Origin: a virus | Virus record (IMG/VR): IMGVR_UViG_3300048031_000487 | Location: 1 to 49,912 of that record | Reading direction: 5' to 3' (one strand) | DNA: 49,912 nucleotides | Part shown: in pieces, positions 6,863-15,038 of the stretch | Position numbering within the stretch: the first letter of the stretch is position 1 | How the letters are laid out: every line of letters begins with the position of its first letter | Position numbers and translations under genes: made by a program | The notes under the pieces: generated by a model | What the model was told of the DNA's origin: nothing | Databases searched by the model: none | Seen by the model: the letters and a program-made list of their open reading frames with translations, nothing else

Positions 6863-9800
6863 TTACTCCTGATCGCCAAGATGAGAGGCGTAGGGTGAGA
6901 GGGACCGCTCAAGCATCTTCCGGCTCACATCATGGAGGAGGGAACGCTCGCGCTTGGTGCCCTCCCAAGCCTCGCCAAGACGCTCGCCCTGAGCCTGAAT
7001 CACGACCTCATTAAAAAGGGTGTCATCCATCTTCTGCATGATGCCTCGGATTTTGTCCAAAGTCAGATCAGCGTCCACGTCTGCGGTCGGTGTGGTGTAC
7101 ACCGTGTCCAAGGTGAATTCGTTGACTGACTCATTCTGGCCTGCTCGCCATGCACGGGCTGACCGCTGCTTCATGGTTTCGTTCGACCATGTGTCCCGAT
7201 CCAGATGAATGACGTTGGAAAAGGACTGAAGGTTCTGGCCCGTGGCATAAGTGCTGGTCAGCACCAAAGAGTCAATGGTGGGGTCATTCTGCACCAGCCG
7301 CAAGACGATCACCTTCCAATCGCTCTTCTTCGCCAGAGCAAACCCCGTGATCTCGATGTTTGCGTTCTTCTTCACGGACACCCGACCTCCCGTGGTTTCC
7401 AAGACGTAACCCTTGCCATACGGCTGAGGGCGGTTCGGATCGGGATACCGTCGGGGGGTGTAGCGGACCTCATCCCCGACCACCGGGGAAACCCGGATCT
7501 GATCAGCCAGCCCGAGAGCAACCCCCTTTGCGGGAATATCTTGCAACTCCCCATAAGTGTCCGCTGCCATCCCAGGTGAATCCGTGAACAGGAGGGTGCG
7601 ACCAGGAACACGGCTCAGGATCCTCTTGGCCTCTTTGATCTTCGGATTTGGTAAACCCGGAAGCACCTGATTGGGAGTGTCGCTCAGTTGCGTGAGACGC
7701 GCCAGTAATGGTCTCAAGGTGACCTTCGCACGGTCCACCGCGAGAGCATACGCCTTCTCACGGTCGCCACTGACGACACGTTCGCGCAAGTTTCTCTTCA
7801 CCACTTCGTCCAAAGCAACGGCGACCTCTCCCATGGTCTGCTTGTACATTGCCTCCACCTGTGGGTCCATGTTGACCGCGATAGGTGACACCTTGTTCAA
7901 AGGGGGGAGTTTCCGGCCCTCCTCATCGAGAACGTCTCGCTTATCCGCGAAGAAGAGGTTCTGCTTGACCCAGGTGTTGAAGTCACGGGTAGTTGCGACA
8001 TCGGGGGCTCCCGACCACTGCCGGAAGGGAACGACCTCCTTCCCCTCTGCACGCTGGGTGGTGGCCCACAAGTCGTATCGTGGACGGCTCCGATCCACCC
8101 GCTTGATCCCAACCACACGACCACCAACCTTCTCTGCGTATCTCTTGAGGAAGACTCGGAGATCCTTTCTGCCCTCCCGCGTGTTCAGGTCAATCCCATT
8201 CGCAAGGCTGCTCAAGGTGTAGACCTCCGCAGGGGAGCGCACCATCGGGGAAGCGGTCAAAAAGATCTTCCGCTTCGCCTTACACTTCGTGACTGCCTTG
8301 TACGCCTTCGCACGAGGGTTCTTGAGCGTTTCATGGGCCTCATCAAAGAAAATCGCAGCGTAGTCGTCGGCAAAAGTCGGATCCGAGGGCGGACGAGTCT
8401 TGGTCCCAATGACCCTGCGGCTGAACTTGGTATAAGACTCCACATCCACGAGGGCATCCAACTCTTGAGCCGTCTCCTTTCCCTTAATGAACTTGCGGAT
8501 CTCTTTCCTGATGTTTCCCGCCAGGGATCCCTTGCACACGAACAAGAACCGACCATTGCCCTCACTCATTAGGGACTCATTGCGGCGAAGGTTCTGCATG
8601 GTGGCGATAGCAGTGCCCGTCTTACCCACGCCCGTATCCAGAGCACAGATGCCCTTGTTGCCATTTGCGTCCAGCCATGCCACTGCCTGAGCCTGCTGAC
8701 GGCGAAGAGAAGTCCGAAGACCCAACCGCTCCGAGGAGTACCGGACCAGATTGGCATCCTCAGTGGCACGCTGAGCCTTAGCCAACTTGTCGAAGTATGC
8801 CTGGAGTACCTTGGAGGCAGTGTTCGACAGAGCCAATGCACCAATCCCATCGCGGACGGAATCAAAGTCCTTGGGCTCCATAAGGAAAGCCGTCTTCCGG
8901 GATCCCGGCACCTTCTTCATTGAAGGAATCAACGAGGAGAGGCTATCCAGAGCATCACGGATGTACTGCGCGTCCGTGTTGTTCTTCTTGGCTGATACCG
9001 TGATCAGCAGTTTTCCTTCTGGGGTCACCGTGATGTATGGCTCAGTCACCGGGTTAACGATGAAATTCCCTTGCTCGTCGTACCCCTCACGACGGTCCAA
9101 CTCGCCCGTGGCAGGATTGTAGTACGTCTGACTTCCTTCAATCAAACGGCCAGCCGCGTTGATCAGGTCATCCACAAAGAAGCCCTTGAAGCGTCCCGTG
9201 GTGATGACTTGCCGACCCCGGAAGTTCTTGACGGGGTAGATCTTCGTCAGTGCTGTGGACTTGTTGGGGTCATCGGAGAGTGAGACAAAAGCATCTGGCT
9301 TCGGGCGGACTCCAAACTGTGACTCAAAATACTCCAGGGGCATCTTCCGGACCTGATCCAGATCGATGTAGGAATACTTCTGCGACCCTCTGCCACGCTT
9401 CCGCACGAACGCATTGATCTTGCCCAAACGGTTAATCGCTGCATTTTGCTTTTTGAGATCAGCAGAGAACTGAGACATGTCTTGAACACTCCCGTCCTCC
9501 GCGTAGGTGGAAACCACCCCAGCAGGCAACGACCGTAGGACATCGCGATCACTGAGATTCACCAGAACCTCGTCGCGAGTCATCTCAGTCACTTGCTCAC
9601 GCCACTCACGCACCCCTTCTGCATTGACCACACGACTTCGACGGATCACGGGAACCATGTCGGGAATCAACTGAGGGTCCACGCCGACCATGACGGTACG
9701 ACCACGAATGAACGCCTTGGCGGGAATCAGACCCTCCCGAGTGATACGAAGAGAGATGCGCTGATTGATCACAGCCCGCTGCTGATCCGACTTCATCATG

Positions 9801-10282
9801 TGCTGATAGAGCGTGGGGTCATCCCTACGGATCCGCTCGACCTTTTGCTCTTTGGGGGAAGCATTTCGAAGAGCAACCCATCGAACGCCATTCCGGCTGG
9901 GGCGGATACGGGGGGAGTAGAATAGATCCCTCTCCGCAGCAGCAACCGTCCGAATCATATCGGAGTAATTCTCCGCGATACGATTCCAGAGCATGTTGGA
10001 GGCGGAACCCCGGAGGACCAAATTCTGAAGGGCGCTATCCACGAGGGGAGCCTTCGCGGCCAATGCAATCACCGAAAGTTCATTCTCTGCGATGGACTCC
10101 ATGTGACGCACGGCATTGCGGAAACGCCGAAGCGCATCATCGGGCAGGGCACCACCATCAAGAGTCTCCGCCAACTGGAGGTACAGATCAACGAAGTCGT
10201 TGACAAACGTATTGCCGCGACCGAAGTTCTGAAGGTACTTCCGATAAGCGCGATCAGACATCGCAGGAATCAAATCAGCCAT
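6863..10282 (-). CDS. SNF2/superfamily 2 helicase with long unknown N-terminal region
   Basis: The ATG at 10282 has AGGAG seven bases upstream; a TTG two codons earlier is in frame but less likely. The 1139-residue protein has helicase motifs in its second half: motif I ALDTGVGKTGTAIA (~547), motif II FFDEAHETLKN (~644), motif III LTASP (~665) and motif VI QRSARAWRAGQ (~1039). These are SNF2-like, implying an ATP-driven dsDNA translocase or remodeller. A small beta insert beginning VVGDEVRYTPRRYPD sits between the helicase halves. The first ~540 residues match nothing I know. The gene lies among late genes after a Dps-like protein and overlaps it by 8 bases, so it may be packaged in the virion rather than act in replication. 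Confidence 0.8.
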   Translation of the reverse strand: MADLIPAMSDRAYRKYLQNFGRGNTFVNDFVDLYLQLAETLDGGALPDDALRRFRNAVRHMESIAENELSVIALAAKAPLVDSALQNLVLRGSASNMLWNRIAENYSDMIRTVAAAERDLFYSPRIRPSRNGVRWVALRNASPKEQKVERIRRDDPTLYQHMMKSDQQRAVINQRISLRITREGLIPAKAFIRGRTVMVGVDPQLIPDMVPVIRRSRVVNAEGVREWREQVTEMTRDEVLVNLSDRDVLRSLPAGVVSTYAEDGSVQDMSQFSADLKKQNAAINRLGKINAFVRKRGRGSQKYSYIDLDQVRKMPLEYFESQFGVRPKPDAFVSLSDDPNKSTALTKIYPVKNFRGRQVITTGRFKGFFVDDLINAAGRLIEGSQTYYNPATGELDRREGYDEQGNFIVNPVTEPYITVTPEGKLLITVSAKKNNTDAQYIRDALDSLSSLIPSMKKVPGSRKTAFLMEPKDFDSVRDGIGALALSNTASKVLQAYFDKLAKAQRATEDANLVRYSSERLGLRTSLRRQQAQAVAWLDANGNKGICALDTGVGKTGTAIATMQNLRRNESLMSEGNGRFLFVCKGSLAGNIRKEIRKFIKGKETAQELDALVDVESYTKFSRRVIGTKTRPPSDPTFADDYAAIFFDEAHETLKNPRAKAYKAVTKCKAKRKIFLTASPMVRSPAEVYTLSSLANGIDLNTREGRKDLRVFLKRYAEKVGGRVVGIKRVDRSRPRYDLWATTQRAEGKEVVPFRQWSGAPDVATTRDFNTWVKQNLFFADKRDVLDEEGRKLPPLNKVSPIAVNMDPQVEAMYKQTMGEVAVALDEVVKRNLRERVVSGDREKAYALAVDRAKVTLRPLLARLTQLSDTPNQVLPGLPNPKIKEAKRILSRVPGRTLLFTDSPGMAADTYGELQDIPAKGVALGLADQIRVSPVVGDEVRYTPRRYPDPNRPQPYGKGYVLETTGGRVSVKKNANIEITGFALAKKSDWKVIVLRLVQNDPTIDSLVLTSTYATGQNLQSFSNVIHLDRDTWSNETMKQRSARAWRAGQNESVNEFTLDTVYTTPTADVDADLTLDKIRGIMQKMDDTLFNEVVIQAQGERLGEAWEGTKRERSLLHDVSRKMLERSLSPYASHLGDQE

Positions 10283-11108
10283 TATCAATCTCCTGTAGCC
10301 ATAAAGCCATGCGTGACCGATTCACTCTCGCAGCGCGATCAGCATCCCAATCTTCGGAATCTATGACAAGCCTGTTCAACGTGCTGACGGATTTGCCCCC
10401 AGGCTCCGATGCAATCTCCGTCGGGGTGGGTGGGGATTCCTCTGCCTCTGTGACAGCCTGAGCAACGGAGATATCGAGTTCCGCTGCTGCTGCGGCAGCA
10501 ACCTCGGGGCTGTTGCTGATGGCCCCGGTTTCCGCGAACTCCAGCACTTCCTTCTTCTCAGGGTTGTCGAAGAAATAGCCCTCGGCGGTCGGTGCGCCAG
10601 ATGCCTGCTTCTGCCCCGGAACCGGAGTCAACGCCTGCTGGAGCAGGTACTCGTTCTCCTCGTGGGCGTTTGCCGTAGCCATGATCCAGTCGTCCAGACC
10701 AAGGGTCATGGCGTTGACCTGCTTGATCCCCTCGTAGGCACGCTTGAGCGCCTGCTGGAGTTCGACCTCTGACTGCAAGCCCCGCTTGTGGTGGCAGTCG
10801 ATCTGCGACCACCGCATCACGTACCCGGCGATGTGCTTGATCTGGTGGTCGAGGCCAACGACCTCACGACCGAGGTAGCCGACCAACTTCTCGGCCAACT
10901 CGTCTACCTGCTTCTGCACCGACTCGTAGAGGCGGGCGAACAGGAGGTGGTTGCCGTAGAAGGAACCACCGATGACCTGCCAGTGGCTCGTCTGGTACGA
11001 GAGGTAGGAAGCCCGCAGACACGCCAACACGTCACACAGGCGTTGCCGTACCACTTCCCGTTGCATGGGGGTGGCGTTCATATACGCCTGTTTGTCGCGT
11101 TGGCTCAT
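10275..11108 (-). CDS. Dps/ferritin-like protein with C-terminal extension
   Basis: Residues 20-170 resemble the Dps four-helix bundle. The intersubunit ferroxidase residues line up: H42 (SHWQV), H54 (GNHLL), D69 and E73 (QVDELAEKL). Dps proteins oxidise iron and protect or compact DNA. The ~110-residue C-terminal extension is Ala/Glu/Pro-rich and looks disordered, unlike the short tails of typical Dps (about 160-190 residues in total). The ATG at 11108 follows the previous stop by one base (TGAGATG) with AGGGG upstream. Its position between two virion-like genes suggests it protects or organises DNA in the particle, or counters host oxidative killing. Both are inferences. Confidence 0.7.
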   Translation of the reverse strand: MSQRDKQAYMNATPMQREVVRQRLCDVLACLRASYLSYQTSHWQVIGGSFYGNHLLFARLYESVQKQVDELAEKLVGYLGREVVGLDHQIKHIAGYVMRWSQIDCHHKRGLQSEVELQQALKRAYEGIKQVNAMTLGLDDWIMATANAHEENEYLLQQALTPVPGQKQASGAPTAEGYFFDNPEKKEVLEFAETGAISNSPEVAAAAAAELDISVAQAVTEAEESPPTPTEIASEPGGKSVSTLNRLVIDSEDWDADRAARVNRSRMALWLQEIDNG

Positions 11109-11109
11109 C

Positions 11110-11667
11110 TCAACCCCTAATCCGAGGAGGTCTGCCGAACTCCTGCTTGAAGTCATCCATAGCACTCTCCAAGGCGGGAAGAATAGAGTCCTCAATCTCT
11201 TGTTGCACAGCACCCTCGTAGCCGACGTCTGCCCACCCCTTGTCAATCATCTGACTCAGATCGTGCTCGGCTTCCTCGATAGCGGTTTCCAAACCGTAGA
11301 AACCGCTGTCTGTCAGTTCGTCGTAGAAGTCCTTGTAGTCAGACTGAAGGATCAGTCGGTTGATATCCCCGATGCCGTCCCGCATCCGACCCAGAGCCTT
11401 TTCAAAGGCTCCGAGTTGGTCGTAAGCCTTACTCAAATCATTGAGATAGAACTTCCCTGCTGCCTTATCCCATTCGCGCACACCATCCGCGATCCAGTTT
11501 TTGAGCAACTCGTAGGTTTCCTTATTCACGGCAGTGCGGTCACCAAGTGGGTGACCAGACGTTTTGCTCAACCCCACGAGTACAGCACGACGTTCGTCTG
11601 ATCCTACGGGCATGGCCGAAGCCAACCGAATGAGGGCGCTACGGTCTTGTTTGCTGATCTTGATCAT
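11110..11667 (-). CDS. Protein with N-terminal LIRLAS module and helical body
   Basis: The 185-residue protein begins MIKISKQDRSALIRLASAMP and continues VGSDERRAVLVGLSK, the recurring module. The rest is helical and acidic with repeated aromatic/charged segments (KFYLNDLSKAYDQLGAFEKA; SDYKDFYDELTDSGFYGLET). I do not recognise the fold. GAGGA lies nine to ten bases before the ATG. That ATG overlaps by 4 bases the second, downstream TGA of the frame of gene 11757-13046, so translation of that extended frame would couple directly to this gene. The module suggests it is targeted to the same place as the proteins starting at 3492 and 40659, possibly the capsid interior. Confidence 0.85.
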   Translation of the reverse strand: MIKISKQDRSALIRLASAMPVGSDERRAVLVGLSKTSGHPLGDRTAVNKETYELLKNWIADGVREWDKAAGKFYLNDLSKAYDQLGAFEKALGRMRDGIGDINRLILQSDYKDFYDELTDSGFYGLETAIEEAEHDLSQMIDKGWADVGYEGAVQQEIEDSILPALESAMDDFKQEFGRPPRIRG

Positions 11668-11756
11668 GTCTCATCTTCCTCGATTGTGGGATTCCAGTCG
11701 TCAATGTCTTCGGGGTGGGGATGGGAGTGTGGGAGCGACCGCTCCTCGCCATCCAG
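11664..11756 (-). other. In-frame continuation beyond the UGA of gene 11757-13046
   Basis: After the TGA at 11757-11759 the same frame runs 30 more codons (LDGEERSLPHSHPHPEDIDD onward, ending WNPTIEEDET) to a TGA that overlaps the next ATG as ATGA. That overlap is the usual gene junction in this genome and suggests the longer frame was, or is, the functional one. The base after the first TGA is C, a leaky context. Read-through, a TGG-to-TGA mutation and sequence error are the three explanations. Confidence 0.4.
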
Positions 11757-13046
11757 TCAGGCACGGCGGTTGACGCTGCCGACTTCCCACTCCAGCCAAC
11801 CGTCCACCGAGTCAGGCACGAACGCCTTGCGGAGCATCTGGTCGGAGGTAGAAGCGGTGCGGAAGGACTTGATCACGGTGCCCATGCCACCGTGGCCGAG
11901 GGATACGCCGGACTTGCGCTTGAACAGCGTGTACTTCGCCCGACCACGCTTGACGGGGTTCCCGTCCTCGCCCACTGGGTAGAGGGTCTTGGAGTACACG
12001 TCGTACTTCTTGGAGTAAGTGGTGCGCCCAACGACGAACTCCCTCTCGCTCCCTGTAGAGCCGTAGCCCGTGGAGAGATCCATGTAGACGCGGTCGCCGG
12101 GACGAAGCGCGTCGTACTGCTGGTCAGTGATGCTGACGGAAGCACTCTTGTCCCACGGGTACTTCTCGTCCCCTGCCCAAGTCAGGCGAGCACGGCGAGG
12201 AGTCATCCGGGCTGCGTTGGCCTTCTGGCGGTCAGCGTCGGCCTCCCCCGCAGCAAACGCCTTCTCCAAGGTAGCAAAGGCTCCTACACGCTCACGGTCA
12301 ATAGTGAGGGTGTACCACCCTCTTTTGCCTGTGATCATCGCCATCTTGCGGTCGTCTCGGTACAACCCCCATGTGCCATCACCGAGGCGAGACCAATCGC
12401 TACGGTGCTTCTTCCCACCGTCACCGATGCCGGACCTTCGGGTATCACTACCCTCCTTCATGCGAGCGGCGTCGGCCTTCTGGCGGTCAGCATCGGCCTG
12501 TGCCTCGTTGGCTTCGGCCTCGGCCTCATACTTCTCAGCCTGCTGCTCGGACGCGGCACGCATACCCAGAGCACGGAGTCTTTTCTCTGCGGGGCGATAC
12601 CACACAGCATCCATGACCTGAAGACCCTCGTGACCGCGTTGACGGAGAAGCCGAACTGTCCGATCTGCTTCCGCAACATCATCGTAAATGATGTCGTCAA
12701 ACCACTTGCCACCTTTCTTGGTGTCCACGATCACGAACATTTGACCGGGGCGTACTTCCGCTGCCTTCATGTGGGAGGCACCACGACCACGACGAACCAA
12801 AACGAGGTGCTCAGGCTTATGCCGAATGTTTCTGGTTTTGTGCTCCCAGTCTACCACGGGGAAACCCGCAGCCCAGCCACGATCCACGAGCCGCACGACC
12901 TTTCCGTACAGAGTCTCATCTGAGATCATCCCGGTCTTTCGGATCCAATCATCGGAATACCGCACCGTGTCGCCAACCTGGAAAGCGGTCGTTGCGGCAC
13001 GGGAGGGAGGCGAGGGTACGAGTCGTTCGATGGGGAGTGTAGTCAT
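11757..13046 (-). CDS. Hypothetical late protein with internal repeats (429 aa)
   Basis: The ATG at 13046 has TGGAG upstream. Residues 20-90 form a beta-rich segment beginning FQVGDTVRYSDDWIRKTG, of the 'VGDxVRY' small-barrel type; a similar short segment is inserted in the SNF2-type protein. A helical, Ala/Glu-rich stretch holds two copies of ADADRQKA(D/N)AARM (about residues 185 and 270), also repeated at DNA level. The C-terminal part ends DGWLEWEVGSVNRRA before a UGA. The frame remains open for 30 codons beyond that stop (separate entry). No enzyme motif is visible. Its neighbours suggest a virion or late role. Confidence 0.8.
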   Translation of the reverse strand: MTTLPIERLVPSPPSRAATTAFQVGDTVRYSDDWIRKTGMISDETLYGKVVRLVDRGWAAGFPVVDWEHKTRNIRHKPEHLVLVRRGRGASHMKAAEVRPGQMFVIVDTKKGGKWFDDIIYDDVAEADRTVRLLRQRGHEGLQVMDAVWYRPAEKRLRALGMRAASEQQAEKYEAEAEANEAQADADRQKADAARMKEGSDTRRSGIGDGGKKHRSDWSRLGDGTWGLYRDDRKMAMITGKRGWYTLTIDRERVGAFATLEKAFAAGEADADRQKANAARMTPRRARLTWAGDEKYPWDKSASVSITDQQYDALRPGDRVYMDLSTGYGSTGSEREFVVGRTTYSKKYDVYSKTLYPVGEDGNPVKRGRAKYTLFKRKSGVSLGHGGMGTVIKSFRTASTSDQMLRKAFVPDSVDGWLEWEVGSVNRRA

Positions 13047-13094
13047 TGAAATCTCCAGTCACCCCCACGGGGGGATAGAATCTTTACCGGGGGA

Positions 13095-13523
13095 TCAGAC
13101 GAACACGTCGAAGCCAACTGACCCGGTAATGGTTGAGCCCGCTTGGATGGTGAACCCGAGAATGGTCTTGTTTGTGATGCGGAAGGGAGCGAACACGTCG
13201 CTCGTGAACTGCACCCGGTACGAGGTGTCAGCGAATGCCTCCACGAACGTGACGGTCTTCTCGGTTTCAGCGGTGAAGGTGAGAGTGCCGTTGACGGCAG
13301 AGGTGAGTGCCAAGATAGTCTCCACGGAGGACATCGCAGAACTGATGTCTGCGGTCACGCTTTGAGGGATCTGGGTGTATGGGGAGATCACGAACCCATA
13401 CGGGTCTTGAATGTCCCTGACGGAGATGCTCCCCTGCGAGTCGGAAACGATGGTGAACGTGTAGATATCAGGGCTGGTGCCTGATCGATACACGAACTCA
13501 GCCTGTGCCAGCGAAACCGGCAT
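13095..13523 (-). CDS. Hypothetical beta-rich, structural-looking protein
   Basis: The 142-residue product is Ser/Thr/Val-rich with alternating hydrophobic residues (SPDIYTFTIVSDSQGSISVR; GSTITGSVGFDVFV at the end) and very few Lys, typical of phage virion beta proteins. It starts at 13523 where TGATG joins it to the previous gene's stop, so it is translationally coupled. I do not recognise a family. It could be a tail, fibre or decoration component. Confidence 0.75.
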   Translation of the reverse strand: MPVSLAQAEFVYRSGTSPDIYTFTIVSDSQGSISVRDIQDPYGFVISPYTQIPQSVTADISSAMSSVETILALTSAVNGTLTFTAETEKTVTFVEAFADTSYRVQFTSDVFAPFRITNKTILGFTIQAGSTITGSVGFDVFV

Positions 13524-13843
13524 CAGAAGACCCCGCTGGTTTCGAACCCGAATTTCTGAAGGGCCTGTTCCAAGGCCATCAGCCCTTCTCTGTCGCTGGA
13601 CCGCAAGACCACATGATCGAACTCAGGCCGCACGCCGAGATCCGCAACAGGCTCAACACTCGCGATCTTGACCTTCCCGTCCCGAAATGACCTGAGCATC
13701 GCGGGTAGGTTCAGCGTGGAGTACCGACCGGTGCATTGATACACAGACAATCGGTATTCGGGCCTGCCGTGTTGAGACAGCCAATCAAGGGCAATCTTTT
13801 TCGCCATGGCAACCCGTCGAACGGACATGTCTTTTGAAGCCAC
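13523..13843 (-). CDS. Hypothetical basic protein (106 aa)
   Basis: The start is a GTG at 13843 with GGGGGA eight bases upstream; the ATG five codons later lacks a ribosome site. The product begins VASKDMSVRRVAMAKKIALD and is basic at the N-terminus, then contains alternating beta and alpha segments (FDHVVLRSSDREGLMALEQA). I do not recognise it. It is coupled to the next gene through TGATG and follows a 53-base gap after the sigma-like gene. That gap has no clear terminator, so it may be the tail of the transcription-factor operon or the start of the late block. Confidence 0.75.
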   Translation of the reverse strand: MASKDMSVRRVAMAKKIALDWLSQHGRPEYRLSVYQCTGRYSTLNLPAMLRSFRDGKVKIASVEPVADLGVRPEFDHVVLRSSDREGLMALEQALQKFGFETSGVF

Positions 13844-13896
13844 GTTGATTTTCCCCCTCTATGTAGGAGAAAGATCATAGACCAACTAACGGGTGC

Positions 13897-14505
13897 CTAA
13901 ATCAGTGCGTACACGACGGGGTCTGACCACGCTGACCGGTGCGTTTCTTTCAGAATATTCAGGTTCGCCGCCACATGCTCAAACATTTGAACGTAGGTTT
14001 CCATCCCCCGCATCTTCTTGAGCCGATCTATGGTGCGAAAATAACGATGGCGGACAAATCCTTGAGTCACTCCTATTTCCTGAGCGACCTCAGACTGACA
14101 CGTTGTGCGGAGCATCCCCAGCATGATCTTGATGTCCACCTCGTCGGTCAAGACACCTCGGAGATCCTGCTCCAACAGCCACACGTCGTGCGTGGGCATG
14201 TCCAAGATATACCGGATCCGTGCCGCTGCACGCTGAAGTCTGTAACAGACCGTGGGCTGAGAGAGATTGAACAACTGCGCAATGGCGGTCTGCCGCACAC
14301 GGTTGAAGTAATACAGTTCAACGAAGTCCGCCTCTCGTGCAGGAATCTGACTCAACACGGATCGGACCCTCACCATGGCTTCTGCGGAATCTTCCGAAAG
14401 TTCGTCATGCGAGGAAGGGTACTGAGAAAGGCCATCCTCGTTGGAAAACATACGCTCCATGTCAGAGGGGTCAATGACAACGTGACTGCACCAGTATGTG
14501 TTCAT
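13897..14505 (-). CDS. Sigma-factor-like protein with two region-4 type HTH segments
   Basis: Two helix-turn-helix segments are visible. Residues 60-97 (DFVELYYFNRVRQTAIAQLF, then NLSQPTVCYRLQRAAARIRY) match the sigma-70 region 4 pattern; residues 136-165 (SEVAQEIGVTQGFVRHRYFR) form a second, similar one. No clear region 2 for -10 recognition is seen, so it may be a degenerate sigma factor or a DNA-binding regulator that redirects host RNA polymerase. Its ATG overlaps the stop of the NusG-like gene by 4 bases (ATGA), so two transcription proteins are translated together. It is a candidate for turning on late genes. Confidence 0.7.
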   Translation of the reverse strand: MNTYWCSHVVIDPSDMERMFSNEDGLSQYPSSHDELSEDSAEAMVRVRSVLSQIPAREADFVELYYFNRVRQTAIAQLFNLSQPTVCYRLQRAAARIRYILDMPTHDVWLLEQDLRGVLTDEVDIKIMLGMLRTTCQSEVAQEIGVTQGFVRHRYFRTIDRLKKMRGMETYVQMFEHVAANLNILKETHRSAWSDPVVYALI

Positions 14506-15038
14506 GCTTTATCTGTGGGGTGGAGGAAAAAAGAAGGGAAGTTCTTGATCACGTTAAGAGACCGCATTGTCACCAACACGGACACATGCTCCCCGTCTAT
14601 TTCTACTACCTGACCTACAACACCTAACAACGCGCCGTCAATAACTTTGACCTCCATACCCTCTTTTAACTCAGCACCAACCATCTGATTCAAAGACCTC
14701 TGAAGATCCCTGATATGCTGTTGAGACACTGTGCTGAAGGTGCGTCGAAAACCCTCTCCAGCGGAGAGGATCTTTTTCACATAGGGAGATCCCTCAATCC
14801 GTGAGACTGATCCCTGGTCCACACCGGAGGAGACGAACGCGTAGCCTTCAAGCGCGGTGAACGAAACCGTCGTGCCTTGAAAGGTATAGGACGTGCGCGG
14901 TATGAAGACGGGGCAGTCAAAGGGTAGGCGAGCGGTCACCCTAATACTGTTCTCTAAATCGCCCGAGTTCATCGCGGACTCGCCTAAAGGAGTCAGTTCA
15001 AGAACCAGCCATGTAGCGTCATCTCTTGGATCCCCCAC
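14502..15038 (-). CDS. NusG-like transcription elongation/antitermination factor
   Basis: The 178-residue protein has the two-domain layout of NusG. An NGN-like domain spans residues ~9-115 (ATWLVLELTPLGESAMNS; CPVFIPRTS; ALEGYAFVSS; SPYVKKILSAGE). A KOW motif follows at 126-158 (EGMEVKVIDGALLGVVGQVV). NusG-family proteins bind the RNA polymerase clamp to raise processivity, and specialised versions (RfaH, LoaP) act as antiterminators on chosen operons. The proposed GTG start at 15038 overlaps the end of dnaX by 20 bases, with GGGAG upstream. Being next to a sigma-like gene, it probably helps the phage control long transcripts. Confidence 0.75.
   Translation of the reverse strand: MGDPRDDATWLVLELTPLGESAMNSGDLENSIRVTARLPFDCPVFIPRTSYTFQGTTVSFTALEGYAFVSSGVDQGSVSRIEGSPYVKKILSAGEGFRRTFSTVSQQHIRDLQRSLNQMVGAELKEGMEVKVIDGALLGVVGQVVEIDGEHVSVLVTMRSLNVIKNFPSFFLHPTDKA

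Noticed and set aside
4739-13046. Use of a genetic code in which UGA means Trp throughout
   Set aside because: Many genes end with TGA in ATGA, GTGA or TGATG junctions, so UGA is a normal stop; only two sites look readable.
13530-13560. Possible tRNA T-loop-like sequence (GGTTTCGAACCCG)
   Set aside because: It lies within a coding frame and no acceptor or anticodon stems surround it. I found no convincing tRNA anywhere.
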